Shown here: in pieces, positions 51,068 through 62,466 of the stretch
How the letters are laid out: each line of letters begins with the position of its first letter
How positions within the stretch are numbered: the stretch's first letter is position 1
DNA from: Nyssa sinensis
Taxonomy: Eukaryota; Streptophyta; Magnoliopsida; Cornales; Nyssaceae
Length of the DNA: 64,000 nt
Direction: 5' to 3'
Assembly (NCBI GenBank): GCA_008638375.1
Contig: CM018035.1
Span: 35,996,824 to 36,060,823 of the forward strand
Position numbers and translations under genes: made by a program
The notes under the pieces: generated by a model
Seen by the model: only the letters and a program-made list of their open reading frames with translations
Databases searched by the model: none
Told to the model about the DNA's origin: nothing

Positions 51068-51165
51068 GTAGCTTCTGTAATAGCTTCGGTAATAGCTTCT
51101 GTAGTAGCTTCTGTAATAGCTTCTATAATAGCTTCTGTAGTAGCTTCTGTAATAGCTTCTTGGTA
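51068..51165 (+). repeat. 15-bp tandem repeat in element C
   Basis: Six to seven units of about GTAATAGCTTCT with alternations (GTAGTAGCTTCT, ATAATAGCTTCT). On either strand it gives simple repeating peptides, which explains the short open frames here. Confidence 0.85.
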
Positions 51166-51488
51166 CTGATGTAAATCTTTTTGAGTTATTAATAAAGTTG
51201 AATTTTTTCTTCTCTGAGCTGATACTTTCTGTGAATGTGCTCTTTTGAAACTTAAGCATCTTCTAATGTGTTGCCGATTGTTCTGAAAATAAATCAAAAA
51301 CTTAGAAAAATGCCAGAATCGAAGTACTTCACCTTTGGTTGAAACCATGGTGCTGATTTATTTGACAGATAAGTCAAATAATGTAAGTGTCAGATCCGAG
51401 GTATTCCGTTCTAGTAAACTTTAGTTGACAGGTGCTCGGAATTTCTGCCTTTGGATAGACTGGATTACAGAACCCGCTAGTTGGGGAT

Positions 51489-52363
51489 GGTCCAGGCTCT
51501 GAGGGCCTGTGCATTAATAGATGGACCAAGTCATAAGACTTGTGCATTAATAGACGGACCAGGCTCTGGAGGCCTGTGCATTAATAGATGGACCAAGTCA
51601 TAAGACTTGTGCATTAATAGATGGACTAGGCTCTGGAGGCCTGTGCATTAATAGATGGACCAAGTCATAAGACTTGTGCATTAATAGATGGACCAGGCTC
51701 TGGAGGCCTGTGCATTAATAGATGGACCAAGTCATAAGACTTGTGCATTAATAGATGGACCAGGCTCTGGAGGCCTGTGCATTAATAGATGGACCAAGTC
51801 ATAAGACTTGTGCATTAATAGATGGACCAGGCTCTGAAGGCCTGTGCATTAATAGATGGACCAGGCTCTGGAGGCCCGTGCATTAATAGATGGACCAAGT
51901 CATAAGACTTGTGCATTAATAGATGGACCAGGCTCTGGAGGCCTGTGCATTAATAGATGGACCAAGTCATAAGACTTGTGCATTAATAGATGGACCAGGC
52001 TCTGGAGGCCTGTGCATTAATAGATGGACCAGGCTCTGGAGGCCCGTGCATTAATAGATGGACCAAGTCATAAGACTTGTGCATTAATAGATGGACCAGG
52101 CTCTGGAGGCCTGTGCATTAATAGATGGACCAAGCTCTGGAGGCCCGTGCATTAATAGATGGACCAAGTCATAAGACTTGTGCATTAATAGATGGACCAG
52201 GCTCTGGAGGCCTGTGCATTAATAGATGGACCAAGTCATAAGACTTGTGCATTAATAGATGGACCAAGTCATAAGACTTGTGCATTAATAGATGGACCAG
52301 GCTCTGGAAGCCTGTGCATTAATAGATGGACCAGGCTCTGGAGGCCCGTGCATTAATAGATGA
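51489..52363 (+). repeat. 33/34-bp minisatellite in element C (about 25 units)
   Basis: Every unit starts GTGCATTAATAGATGGACCA and ends in one of two tails: AGTCATAAGACTT (33 bp) or GGCTCTGGAGGCCT (34 bp). The two types alternate for most of the array, with a few same-type neighbours near 51840, 52020, 52130 and 52255. Both tails are near-palindromic. It lies just downstream of the integrase end, before the antisense genes. Confidence 0.93.
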
Positions 52364-52392
52364 ATAGTTTTAAGGAAGTAAAAAAAATTTTT

Positions 52393-53358
52393 TTATTGAT
52401 AATACTTCCGCAAGTGTTCTACGTTCCATGGCCTAGGAACAGGTTTCCCAGCCGTGTCTTCAAGCCAGTAAGTGGTAGGTCGAACGACCTTCGTCACTTT
52501 GTAGGGGCCCTCCCAATTTGGTGACAATTTTCCCATGGTGGGATCCTTGGTGTTCTGAAAGACTCTTCTTAAGACGAAGTCTCCCACTTGAAAGCTGACT
52601 GTCTTGAGTCCTATCCTGGATTTATTGACCATTCTTTGTTGGTAGGCTTCCATCCTGATGCTGGCTTGATCCCTTCTCTCCTCGAGCAAATCCAAGTTCT
52701 CCATCAGCTGCTGATCATTGGATTCTTGCTCAAAGGCCTCAGTCCTCAGAGTTGGCATACCGATTTCAACCGGAATTACTGCTTCTGTCCCATAGGCTAA
52801 TGAGAAGGGTGTTTCAGAGGTGGGAGTTCTTCTGGTTGTACGGTAGGCCCAAAGGACTCCTGGGAGCTCTTCTGCCCACTTCCCTTTGGCTTGTTCCAAC
52901 CTTTTCTTTAACCCATCAAGGATTGTTCGGTTGGTGACCTCTGCCTGCCCATTTGCTTGTGGATGGCCTGGAGAGGCAAAGTGCTGCCTGATGTTGAGAT
53001 TTTCGCAGAATGCCTTGAAGCCTTTACCAGTAAATTGTGTCCCATTATCCGAGATAATTACACGTGGTATGCCAAACCTGCAGACAATATTCTTCCAGGT
53101 GAAGCTTTCGACTTCCTTTTCTGTAATATGCGTTAAAGGTTCGGCTTCGGCCCATTTACAGAAGTAGTCGATAGCCACCAGGAGGTACTTCCTGTTTGGA
53201 GGTGCTCGTGGTAACGGGCCCACAATGTCCATTCCCCATTGAGCAAAGGGCCAGGGGCTAGGAATCGGGATGAGCTCGTGCTGAGGCTGGTGTTGGTACG
53301 AGGCGAATCTCTGACATTTGTCACACTTCCGAACATATTCTTTAGCCTGTTTCAGCAT
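52393..53358 (-). pseudogene. Element C integrase
   Basis: The frame starts just after a TGA (53389-53391) in the same phase as the upstream pol. It carries the cysteine pair KCDKC, then the catalytic residues D44 (WGMDIVG), D104 (IISDNG) and E140 (GQAEVT), with D-X59-D-X35-E spacing. The C-terminal part has VGDFVLRR and LSPNWEGPYKV, and ends HLRKYYQ, without a chromodomain, as expected for the Tat lineage. The integrase domain itself has no visible lesion, but it is cut off from pol by the stop. Confidence 0.92.
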
Positions 53359-53388
53359 GCCGGGCCAGTAGTAGCCCTGTGATAGAGC

Positions 53389-55680
53389 TCAGTGGGCTAT
53401 AGTTCTGCCCCCATTGTGATTCCCGCAAATTCCCTCGTGAATTTCAGCCAAAACATATTGTGACTCGTCTGGAGCCAAACATTTTAACAGAGGTTGAGAA
53501 TATGACCTCCTGTAAAGTTTGTTGTTCAAGATCAGGTACCGAGCCGCTCTGATTCGGATTCTCCTGGCTTTGTTTTTATCCTCTGGGAGGAGCCCGGATC
53601 TTAGATACTGGAGGATTGGGGTCATCCAGCTCTGGGACTGTTCATCAACTTGAGCAACTGATGCTCCCTCAATGCTGGATCCTGGCTGAAAAGAGATTTT
53701 AACGGTGGAGTCTGTTTCAGACTTGAGGCGGGAGGCCATGTTAGCCAGAGCATCTGCTCTGCAGTTCTGATTTCTCTCAATCTTCTGGATAGTGAAAGTC
53801 TGGAAAGAATGCTTTAAATGGTTCACCAGTTCGGAGTACCGAAGCATCCTGTCATCCTTAATGGCAAACTCTCCCAAAACTTGGCTTACTACCAGTTGGG
53901 AGTCAGAGAAGACATCGAGGTTCTGAGCCTCGCATTCCAGGGCAAGCTTCATCCCTAAGATTAGGGCCTCATATTCAGCTTCATTATTAGAAGCTTTAAA
54001 TCCCAGGCTGACTGCTTTTTCCGACGTAAGTCCATCAGGGGACTGTAGTACCAGTCCTACCCCTGATCCTTGATCGGTTGACGATCCATCAATATACAGC
54101 AGCCAGGTTCCTGTAGTTTCGGCGATTTGTGCTTCATTCTGCAGTGCCGGGGTGAACTCGGCTACAAAGTCGGCTAAGGCCTGCCCTTTGATGGAGTTTC
54201 GGGGTACATATGCTATGTCAAACTCCCCTAGCTCCACAGACCACTTGACCAATCTTCCCGATACCTCGGGTTTCCTCAGTATTGACTTTAGAGGATAAGC
54301 AGTTGGAATCTCAATTGGATGGGCCTGGAAGTAAGGTCGAAGCTTTCGGGCTGATACGACCAAGGCATAGGCCAGCTTCTCTACTTCTGGGTATCTTTTT
54401 TCTGTGTCGAGTAGTGCCCTACTGACGTAGAATATAGGCCTCTGTACTCCTTTGTCCTGTCTGATTAGTGCGGAACTGACCGCGTTCTCAGAGACTGCTA
54501 GGTACAGGAGCAGCTTTTCTCCTTGTACAGGTTTTGACAGGAGCTCTGGAGAGGCTAAGTACTCCTTTAGTTCTTGGAAGGAATGCTCGCATTCTTCTGT
54601 CCATTGCAAAGCCTTGCCGCCCTTTAGAGCTTTGAAGAAAGGTAAGCAGCGATCGGTGGACTTGGATATAAATCTGCTCAATGCGGCGACTCTGCCGTTC
54701 AGTGCCTGAATCTCCTTTCTGGTCTTTGGCGACTTCAGTCCAATCAGGGCTTGGATCTGAGTGGGATCTGCTTCGATACATCTTTGAGAGACGATGTACC
54801 CCAAGAATTTTCCCTTCGTAACTCCGAAGGTACATTTCGAGGGGTTGAGCTTCATCTTGTGCTGTCTGAGGATATCAAAGGTCTGGGCTAAATGCTGGAG
54901 GTGGCTGTCTTTCTGGAGGCTCTTTACCAGCATGTCGTCGATGTATACCTCCATGGTGCTGCCAAGCAGTGGGCTGAACATCTTGTTCACCAACCGTTGG
55001 TAAGTGGCTCCAGCATTCTTTAAACCGAAAGGCATCACTCTGTAGCAATAAAGTCCTCTTTCGGTTATGAAGGCGGTCTTTTCCTGATCTGGAGGGTACA
55101 TCTGGATCTGGTTGTATCCAGAGTAGGCGTCCATGAAACTCATAAGCTCATGCCCTGCAGTGGCGTCAACCAGTTGATCTATTCTCGGTAGTGGGAAGCT
55201 GTCCTTGGGACATGCTTTGTTAAGGTCTGTATAGTCAACACAGACTCTCCACTTGCCGTTCTTCTTCTTGACGAGCACAGTGTTGGCTAACCACTCGGGA
55301 TAGAAAACTTCCCGTATCATCCTGGCATCCAGCAGCCTCTGGACTTCTTCGTTTATAACCCGATGCCGTTCGGGAGCGATCGGTCTTCTCTTCTGTCTGA
55401 CCGGGGGGTGGTCTGGATCTACCATTAGTTTGTGAGTTATCAGATTAGGATCTATTCCCTCCATGTCCCTAGTCTCCCAAGCAAAGATAGAGAGGTTGTT
55501 CTTCAGAAACCTGACTATCTTTTCCTGCTCGGCGGGCGTAAGGTCTGGGCCGATGTACAAATAACGCCCCTCTGCTCCTGAACTGACCAGTATCTTGATG
55601 GGCTCGCCAACAGGCTTGGCTTGACTATCACGCCCCCTTGGGCTCAGGGGCTCTTCAACGCCGGATGGGCAATCTTCCAC
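53389..55680 (-). pseudogene. Element C RT with two RNase H domains
   Basis: A 763-codon frame. RT spans residues about 130-310, with CVDYTDLNKACPKDSFPLPR and the catalytic YIDDM (D248, D249). The first RNase H (about 385-510) reads LLYLAVSENAV where an active domain would have an Asp after the first strand, so it is probably inactive. The second RNase H (about 525-655) has the plant/archaeal pattern with D531 (YIDGS), E569 (NEAEYEAL), D593 (FSDSQ) and D643 (RADALA), all present. A TGA ends the frame before integrase, and a TAG at 55735-55737 lies just upstream. Confidence 0.92.
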
Positions 55681-55734
55681 CTCGGGAGTGTGAGTGAAAA
55701 CCGGATCTGCACAGTCCCGAGTGTACTGTAATTG

Positions 55735-58085
55735 CTATTTTGGGGCTGTCTCCTTGAGGGCAATAGCGTGACATTCTCGTGAGGTTGGCTGACATCCTCG
55801 GACCGAGTGCACGCTTTGATTGTGGACGTACTTCAGACACTGATGAAAGGTCGAAGTGACCGCCCCTATCTGGTGTAACCAGGGTCTCCCAATGATGACG
55901 TTGTATGGAGACTTCATGTTCAACACCATGTACTCTGAGATGGTGGTCTTCTGCCCTTCACCTTCCCCGATAGTGGTAGGAAGGTCAACTCTCCCCAGGG
56001 GGGTGCTAAGGCTGCCATTACGGCAGTGGTGGGCTTGACGCTGTCCTGGTCTATGCCCATCCGCTTAAGCGGTTCGTAGAATAGGATATTGACTGAGCTG
56101 CCAGTGTCGACTAGGACTCTTCTAGTTTCGAAGTTGGCGATTCTGAGGGTGATAACAAGGGCATCACTGTGAGGGCAGTGTACCCCTGCTAGATCTTGCT
56201 CGGTGAACTGGATCTCTGGCCCTGGCTTGAGCCTCTTTTCGACGTTGGAGACCTGCAAGATGTTTAGGGCGGTTCTGACCTCCCGAGCATATCTTTTTCT
56301 CGCCCTGTTGGACATTCCTGTAACAGGGGAGTCAGCATGGAGGACGTAGATAACATGGTTGTTCTGCCTCTGAGGCTCGTTTCGTCCTTCCCGCTGCTCT
56401 TGCCTCTGTTCGGGCCTCTGATCTGGCCGCTGCTGAGGCTTGTCTTCTTGGGGGTTCTGCCTTCCGTCTTGTTTGACGAACTCCCGAAGACGTCCCTTCT
56501 TTATGAGCTGTTCTATCTCATATCGGAGGGTCCTGCAAGTGTTAGTAGTATGCCCATGATCTTTATGGAAATTGCAATACTTACTTTGGTCCCGCAGGCT
56601 GGGATCTCCTTTGATCGGCTCTGGCCACCTCAGGTTCTCCCGATCTCGGATCTGCCGGAGTACCTGGTTCGGAGTGGTGTTCAAAGGCGTGAAGTTGGTG
56701 AACTCCCTTGGTGCGGAGTTGTACACAGCTCTGGGAGCTGTTTTCTTATCTGGGCTTCTGACCCTCTTTTTGTTAGAGTCTCTTCTGTGATCCTCCTTCT
56801 TATGGTCCTCCCGCTTCGGATTATCCCTTTGGGTCTGATCCTTGCCCTTCTGGGCTGAGCGGTTGGCTTCTTCCAGGTTGATGTATTTTTTGGCCCGATC
56901 CATCAATGCTGCCATATCAGCCGGGGGGCTTTTTGTCAAGGAGTCTCTGAAGCCACCTTAGGCAAGCCCGGCAGTAAGGGCCGCAACAAGGAATTTCGGG
57001 CTGCAATCCGTGATCTCAGTGAGCTCGGTGTTGAAGCGGGCAATGTAGGCCCGGAGGGATTCCTCCCTAGTCTGCCTAACGTTCAGCAGGAATTCTGGTC
57101 CCCTTCTGAGCCTCCTGCTGGTCATAAACCTATCCAAGAACTGTCTACCGAGCTCGTAAAAGCTGGCAACGGAGTTCGGAGGGAGGTTGTGGAACCACTT
57201 CAGAGCCGTTCCCTTCAAGCTGGTGATGAACGTTCGGCACATGAAAGCATCTGAGGCTCCGTGAAGGGCCATCGTATGCTGGTAATGAGATAGGTGATCT
57301 CCTGGATCTCCAGATCCGTCGTAGAGAGTGAATTTGGGCACCACGAACTTTCTAGGCCTCTCTTCAGACATGATGGCGTGGGTAAACGGAGTGGCTAGTC
57401 TTCCGAGCAGCCTGGCCAGTTCGTCCTGCTCTGGAGGGTTCTGAGGTCCTCTTAAGCCGATTGTCCGGTCCATAGACTCGGCAATCTCCTCTTCTCTTCG
57501 CGGGTCTCTGAGTCTGACATCTTGTGAACCCTGCCTGACAGCCTCGGCTTCAGGGTAATAGGGTGGAGTGCGCCCTTCGGATGGAGGAGGAATCCGAACC
57601 GGTGGGGCTGGCGCTGCATGATAAGGTTCCTGTGGTGCCGGGGGTGCTCCCGAAACCCTAGGAGTTGGGGCTCGAGTAGTGCTCCGGTAATGTACGTCGG
57701 GGACAAAAGCGGATGTTCCCCAGCCAGGGACTGTTGATGGCTGTGGATCTCGGCCAGCGTGAGCAACGCCTGAGGGGTGCCCAGGCTGGTTAGCGGGGGC
57801 CTGCCCGCGAAGTTCTTCATTCCCCGTGGCAACCGGGGGTTGTGTTCCTGCAACGAAGTTGACCGGCGGGCTAGGAGAAGCCGCCGCTTGGTTCTGCGTG
57901 AGCGTTGCCAGCGTTCTAGTAATGGCTAGCAACTGCTCCTGCACCAGTTCATTGTGTCGTTTTATTGCTTCGATCTCTTGTCGCATAGGGTTGGCCGCTG
58001 GTCCTCTTGTGCGTGGAGCAGACGGCTGACGCTGAGCGTTTTGCGAACTCTGAGTATTCTGTCGGGGTCGGAGATTTGGTGCCAT
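55735..58085 (-). pseudogene. Element C gag and protease, broken
   Basis: Gag starts at ATG 58085 (MAPNLRPRQNTQ), with a proline-rich N-terminus and the capsid-type segments GDPGDHLSHYQHTMALHG and ALKWFHNLP. TAA at 56958-56960 interrupts it; the same frame continues with a knuckle-like KYCNFHKDHGHTTNTC and the protease site VLVDTGSSVNI. A frame change near 55975 leads to the SPYNVIIGRPWLHQ part of the protease in the pol frame, which then ends at TAG 55735-55737. These are three of the four breaks in the gag-pol of this element. Confidence 0.9.
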
Positions 58086-58144
58086 GGTTTTCCGGTGGGG
58101 AAAAAGATGAGTTTATGAATAAAGCACGTAGAGATTAGTCGTTT

Positions 58145-58160
58145 CCCACAGACGGCGCCA
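58145..58160 (-). other. Primer-binding site of element C
   Basis: The minus strand reads TGGCGCCGTCTGTGGG three bases from the LTR edge. TGGCGCC-type primer sites are common in plant Tat and Athila elements and differ from the Met-type sites of A and B. I do not assign the tRNA. Confidence 0.78.
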
Positions 58161-58163
58161 AAC

Positions 58164-58790
58164 TGATGCTGCACTTTTTGACTCGCAACACGTGAGGGCT
58201 CCGTGACCTGTAGAACACTCAGAAAGATGATCAGAGGACCACCGGATTGGCTCCGGCGGTAGCCGCTCCGATGCTTAAGTGAGTAAGGGAATTGAAAGAC
58301 TGTATTGAAAGTCAAAGAATGAGCATGAATTCAATAGCGTACCTCTAGGGTTTAATATATAGGTCGAAGCTTTCCTCAGTTGATTAGGATTCGACGCCAT
58401 GAATATAGGGATATGATCATCGGAGATTGCAGTTACCTTGTGGGCATTGAGTCGTAGATGGAGATAATCATAAATGGTAGTTTCCGTATTGGAGACTGCT
58501 TCCTTATCCTCTGCCCGGAATCCGCTAAGGCGGAGATAATCATAAATGGTAGTTTCCGTATTGGAGACTGTTTCCCTATTCTTTGCTCGGAATCCGCTAA
58601 GGCGGTGACGAGATCTGAAGCTCTGGTCTGGACCCTGTGATCAGTTCTGGATATATTTGTTTGGTCACTTCCGACCTTATGTGATGATCTGGATGTCATT
58701 GGCTGAGCGAGAATCATGCTAGCTGAACATAAATCGGACTGTGGTCATACGTGTCAAGTGTTGATTGGCCTGTCTTTTTATGGTATATCA
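58164..58790 (-). repeat. Right (5') LTR of element C
   Basis: 627 bp, identical by eye to the left LTR over its full length, including the internal ~72-bp duplication. Its promoter would drive gag-pol leftwards. Confidence 0.95.
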
Positions 58791-59533
58791 GTTTCATATA
58801 TTTCGTGCTCTACAAGGTCCTATAATTCAATATATCATTCATGCTTTAAAATTTTAAAAATAGAAACGTACTACTACTTACTTGCTAAAGGTTTTAGCTC
58901 TCAGTTTCTTCTTCTTATTTGTTTTCCCTACTTCTAAATCCTCCAATTGCTCAAAGCTTCTATATCTTGCTCATCTTCTTCTGACTCCCTTTAATCACGC
59001 ATCATACATACATATATATATATATATATAACAAGACCCGTCCACTTTCTCTCTCTTCCTTCCCTCCTCTTCTCTTTCTCTTCCTCCCATTCTTGACTTC
59101 CTTTCTGCTTTTCATTTAATGTTTGTTGATATTTTGTAATATATATGTATATATAGTACAACACATAACACACACTTACACCTTTTGGTGTGTGCTGCCG
59201 ACACTCACACACACTTCTTCACAATTCTACAAACACATACTGCATATGTATTCTTCATGTTATATCCTTCTATATATATACATATATCCTTACACATATA
59301 CATATTTCAACATATATCCATCTATATATATATATATATCCATGTGTATTTATATATTTATATATATATGTACGTATACACATTTTTACGTATATACAGA
59401 TTCCCGTATAATCGGGTTCTTTAATCGGATAGTCTCGAGGCACTTGGGTAAATTTATAGCATATTTTAACTATAAGTTTCTAGTCTCGATTTATGAACTA
59501 AATTACCCGGTTATTTTAGGTCGGGGTATTACA

Positions 59534-60158
59534 TATATATATATATATATATGCAATATTTTGCTTCAAAGTCAGTGAGATCAACTAACTCCATTCGAGT
59601 ATACTTAGCCCTACCCATGATTTGTGAACTTTGTATCAAAAAATTTCATGTAATATATTTACAATTTTAGATAAATTTCTTAAAATTTTAGAGTTAAATC
59701 ATAAATAAAGTTAAAATAAATGTTGTTATGTTTTATTGGTTCCACTTCCAACTTTTTTAACTTATCTTTTTAAAATAAAAATTATAAATGGACCTACTTT
59801 ATTTTATTTTTCTAATTTTATTGGACTTCATTTAACAGAAATAGTCCAAAACCCAAAATATATATATGTGTATATATATATATATATGCAATCTTTTTCT
59901 TCAAAGTTAGTGAGATCAACTAACACCATTTGAGTATACTTGGTCCTGCCCATGATTTGGCTCAAATAAATGAAAAATAAAAATAAGACTGAAACCAAAT
60001 TTGGCTTGAGATTAAATTAATTAGGGATGGAAAATATGAAAATGATAATGATAAACATGCCAAATATATCAAGCGCTTGATCAAATATAGAACAAGATTG
60101 TCTTGGTTCAAACCATAGGCACATAGACAGATTGCTTACTTGAAAGAGAGAGAATGAA
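59534..60158. repeat. E2 interior with second copy of a local tandem duplication
   Basis: 59625-59862 matches 43801-44040, and 59551-59625 matches 59886-59960 (shared GTGAGATCAACTAAC and GAGTATACTT). Together they show a tandem pair of ~335-bp units, the first of which was later split by solo LTR D. No gene is visible. TA microsatellites lie near 59534 and 59866. Confidence 0.7.
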
Positions 60159-60751
60159 ACGGATTATAAGAGAGAGAGAGAAAGACGGCAATGGACAATT
60201 GGGCTGGGCTAGCGGTGGTCGGTGGCGGCGGCAATAGTGACGGCAACAGCAACGGCAATAGTGACGACGAAAGCGGGGATGGCAATAGTGGCAACGGCGA
60301 CGATAATGGTCGACAACAACACTACGACTGTGAGTGTGTGTGTGAGAGAGAGAGAGGGAATAGGGTTGAGAGAGATAGAGAGAGAGAGATTAGATCATCT
60401 GGTTGCGAGGGAAAAATAGGGGGACTTATTGGCGACGCACGTCGAGCGTCGCTAATAATTCATTGAGTGTTGCCAAAACTAAGTGAAATGACATCATTTC
60501 ATTTACGCAAACTATTAGTGACGCACACCTGTTCGTCACTAAAAGACTTCATTATTAGCAACACACATATGCGTTGCTAAAGGTCCATTTTGCTTTGCTA
60601 AAAGGTTCACACCTATTTTTTCACATGGGAACATTGATTTTTTATCACTTTTTGTGACGCACTCTTGTACGTCTCTAAAAAGAACTTTTAGTGAAGCTTT
60701 AGTGGGCGTCACTAATAATATGGGTCGCTAAAAGTACATATTTTTGTAGTG
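60159..60751. repeat. Right end of a CACTA element (probably E2)
   Basis: A GA-rich leader and a GGCAATAGTGACGGC-type repeat (60220-60310) lead to subterminal motifs from 60424 and to the terminus TTTTTGTAGTG at 60751. The order matches 14210-14611 of E1. The glycine/asparagine/aspartate-rich open frame at 60191-60466 comes from the GGCAAC repeats and is not taken as a gene. Confidence 0.75.
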
Positions 60752-60819
60752 AGCTGCTAAAAACATTAAAAATAGGATTCCTACTCAAAATTGTTGGCGG
60801 TTAACTTTTGGCAACGGAC

Positions 60820-61020
60820 AGGGAATTATTAGCGATGCACGTGTGCATCATAAATAATGAAAACTATCAACGACGTTCAATTGTGCGTCGCTAATAGTTG
60901 TGTTTATGTAAATGATGTCGTTTTGTTTGTGGGAGGAATATTGGCAATACACGTTAGAGTTATTGGCGATGCACATTGAGCACCGTTAATAAGTCCTTAT
61001 ATCTCAAATCCCCAATTCGA
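60820..61020. repeat. Inverted CACTA end fragment
   Basis: TATTAGCGATGCACG-type motifs reappear and lead into ACCGTTAATAAGTCCTTAT, then CT-rich sequence. This is the reverse complement of the GA-rich/GGACTTATT border seen at 14318 and 60424. A second CACTA end therefore faces the other way, about 70 bp past the E2 terminus. Its own CACTA terminus is not clear. Confidence 0.6.
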
Positions 61021-61746
61021 TCACTCTCTCTCAAATGCACTCTTTCTCTTTCTCTGTATGTATTTATCTCCACTGTCAATCAACAAAAGCCCCACAGTAC
61101 TCTGTCACCGCTGCCACCGAGCTCTGCTGCCACTGCCCCGTCAAAGATGAATATTATTAGCCACCATTCGCCATATATACTATTCACTAATCTTGATAAA
61201 AGGTTAGGGTTTCTTAAAAAACTAATGTAAGACTATTTCGAGGAGAGAAAACTCTTTAAGGTCTCCAAGTAAGAAAGAGGAAACTAATAAAATCACCATC
61301 GAGGAAGTCACTAGGATTTAAAGAAAAACCTTCATAATGGACGAGGGGATCCCTTAACTAAATCCACTCCAAGGCCTCTAAAATGAGTAATGCAGATGGA
61401 AGCCAAGTAGCTCCAACATTGTCGGTGCTAACCCAAGGCGGTGAGTAGACAACGATCGCGAGGCATCCACTTGAAAGTGATGTCTTTAGACCAGTAATTT
61501 GGCTACGCTCCAAGGATGCGACATGCTCTAACCCCATGGTTCTGGTGATTCTCTAAGCCGAGATATGTTATAACCTTGGGATGCAGTATTCGTGCGCCAC
61601 ACCCCATCTCGCGGTTATGGTATTGCTTCCATAAGCAACTTGGTCATGGCCCACGGTGTAGTTTGGTGCGAACTGTGATACACTAGGTTGCAACCCACAT
61701 TGGGAACAAGAGTTCTAGTGGATTGGAGGCTCATGAGAAGGGATTT
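61021..61746. other. Unassigned sequence
   Basis: 61021-61230 is CT-rich then C-rich, possibly the leader of the inverted CACTA copy. 61250-61746 has a more even base mix but no open frame of note and no family that I recognise. It ends GGAGGCTCATGAGAAGGGAT, a purine-rich stretch directly before the next LTR-like start, so it may be the 3' internal part of another LTR element. Confidence 0.4.
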
Positions 61747-62414
61747 GTAACACCCCAACCCAATTTTATTGGGGTTGTGGAATCAAAACCATACTAATTA
61801 ATAGTACAATGTTGAATTTCACCAAGAAAGGAATTTATGTAATGTATCAATAGTTATAATAACAAAAGATCTTTTGAAGTTGTGAAGCATTATATATAGC
61901 AATAATAAATTAAGGTTAAGTGTTTTAATACTCGATAACTAAATAAGTGTCAAATGTAAATGTGTAGACAACGATGGTGTGTGAACAATATCTACCCATA
62001 AGATTGTGTAGTGTGTGTACTGATTTGTGCATTATTGTGCAGACAGGATAAAGGGACATCCGAAAGAGACTATCACCCCACTAACTTAGTGTGAACAAAT
62101 GAATAATTGAGGGGGGAGAGGGGATATAATACATGTGTGTAAGCAGTAAACCTATGTGTGAAGAGCGGATGAGAGGTAAATTATTAAAAGGGTCCCAAAG
62201 GAGACATAGGGTCCCAACGATGTACCTTATATTGCTCATTTCCCAACTAAAATGATAGAGAGAGAGAGAGAGCTTCCAAATAAAGCTTCTCTTGGACAGA
62301 AATAGTAGAATATATAAATATAGATATAGAAACCCAACGAGGAACTCAATTAAATAAGAATAAGTTAGAGACAGAAGGAGAAGATTGAGTATGCGAGGAT
62401 TGGAGACAGAAGGG

Positions 62415-62466
<52 letters not shown>

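Larger units (their letters stand above)
46738..58790 (-). mobile_element. Ty3/gypsy element C (Tat lineage)
   Basis: The 627-bp LTRs at 46738-47364 and 58164-58790 look identical. The flanks are GTTTC (46733-46737) and GTTTC (58791-58795), a perfect 5-bp target duplication. On the minus strand the order is LTR, primer site, gag, protease, RT, RNase H, second RNase H, integrase. A gene on the opposite strand lies between pol and the 3' LTR. A second RNase H and an opposite-strand ORF are known marks of plant Tat elements. The total is 12,053 bp. It is inserted in solo LTR D. Confidence 0.95.
44047..59533 (-). mobile_element. Solo LTR D, split by element C
   Basis: The left edge reads TGTCACAACCCAAAACCCAC and the right edge GGTCGGGGTATTACA, the same termini as the LTRs of element A in more diverged form. 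The two parts, 44047-46737 and 58796-59533, add up to about 3.4 kb, the length of the solo LTR at 29361. The flanking 5-mers are TCTAT and TATAT (four of five). No internal retrotransposon sequence of its own is present. Confidence 0.78.
14888..60751 (-). mobile_element. CACTA element E2, interrupted and lacking transposase genes
   Basis: The left end matches the E1 left end through the subterminal repeats, the AT-rich spacer (15310-15710 against 2995-3440) and the ~161-bp array. The array is cut at 17107 and continues at 42255. The right end (60160-60751) matches the E1 right end: GA-rich leader, GGGGGACTTATTGGCGACGC, then TTTTTGTAGTG at 60751. Removing the two retrotransposon stacks leaves about 5.2 kb with no TnpA or TnpD, so E2 looks like a deletion derivative. 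Flanking triplets are AGT and AGC, not a perfect duplication. That 60751 belongs to the same element as 14888 is an inference from orientation and order. Confidence 0.6.

Noticed and set aside
51489..52363. Regular ~33-bp repeats resembling a CRISPR array
   Set aside because: Units are directly adjacent, with only two tail types and no unique spacers; the setting is a plant retrotransposon. It is a minisatellite.
60191..60466. G/N/D-rich 91-codon frame
   Set aside because: Comes from GGCAAC/GGCAATAGT repeats in the CACTA leader; no domain and no conservation evidence.
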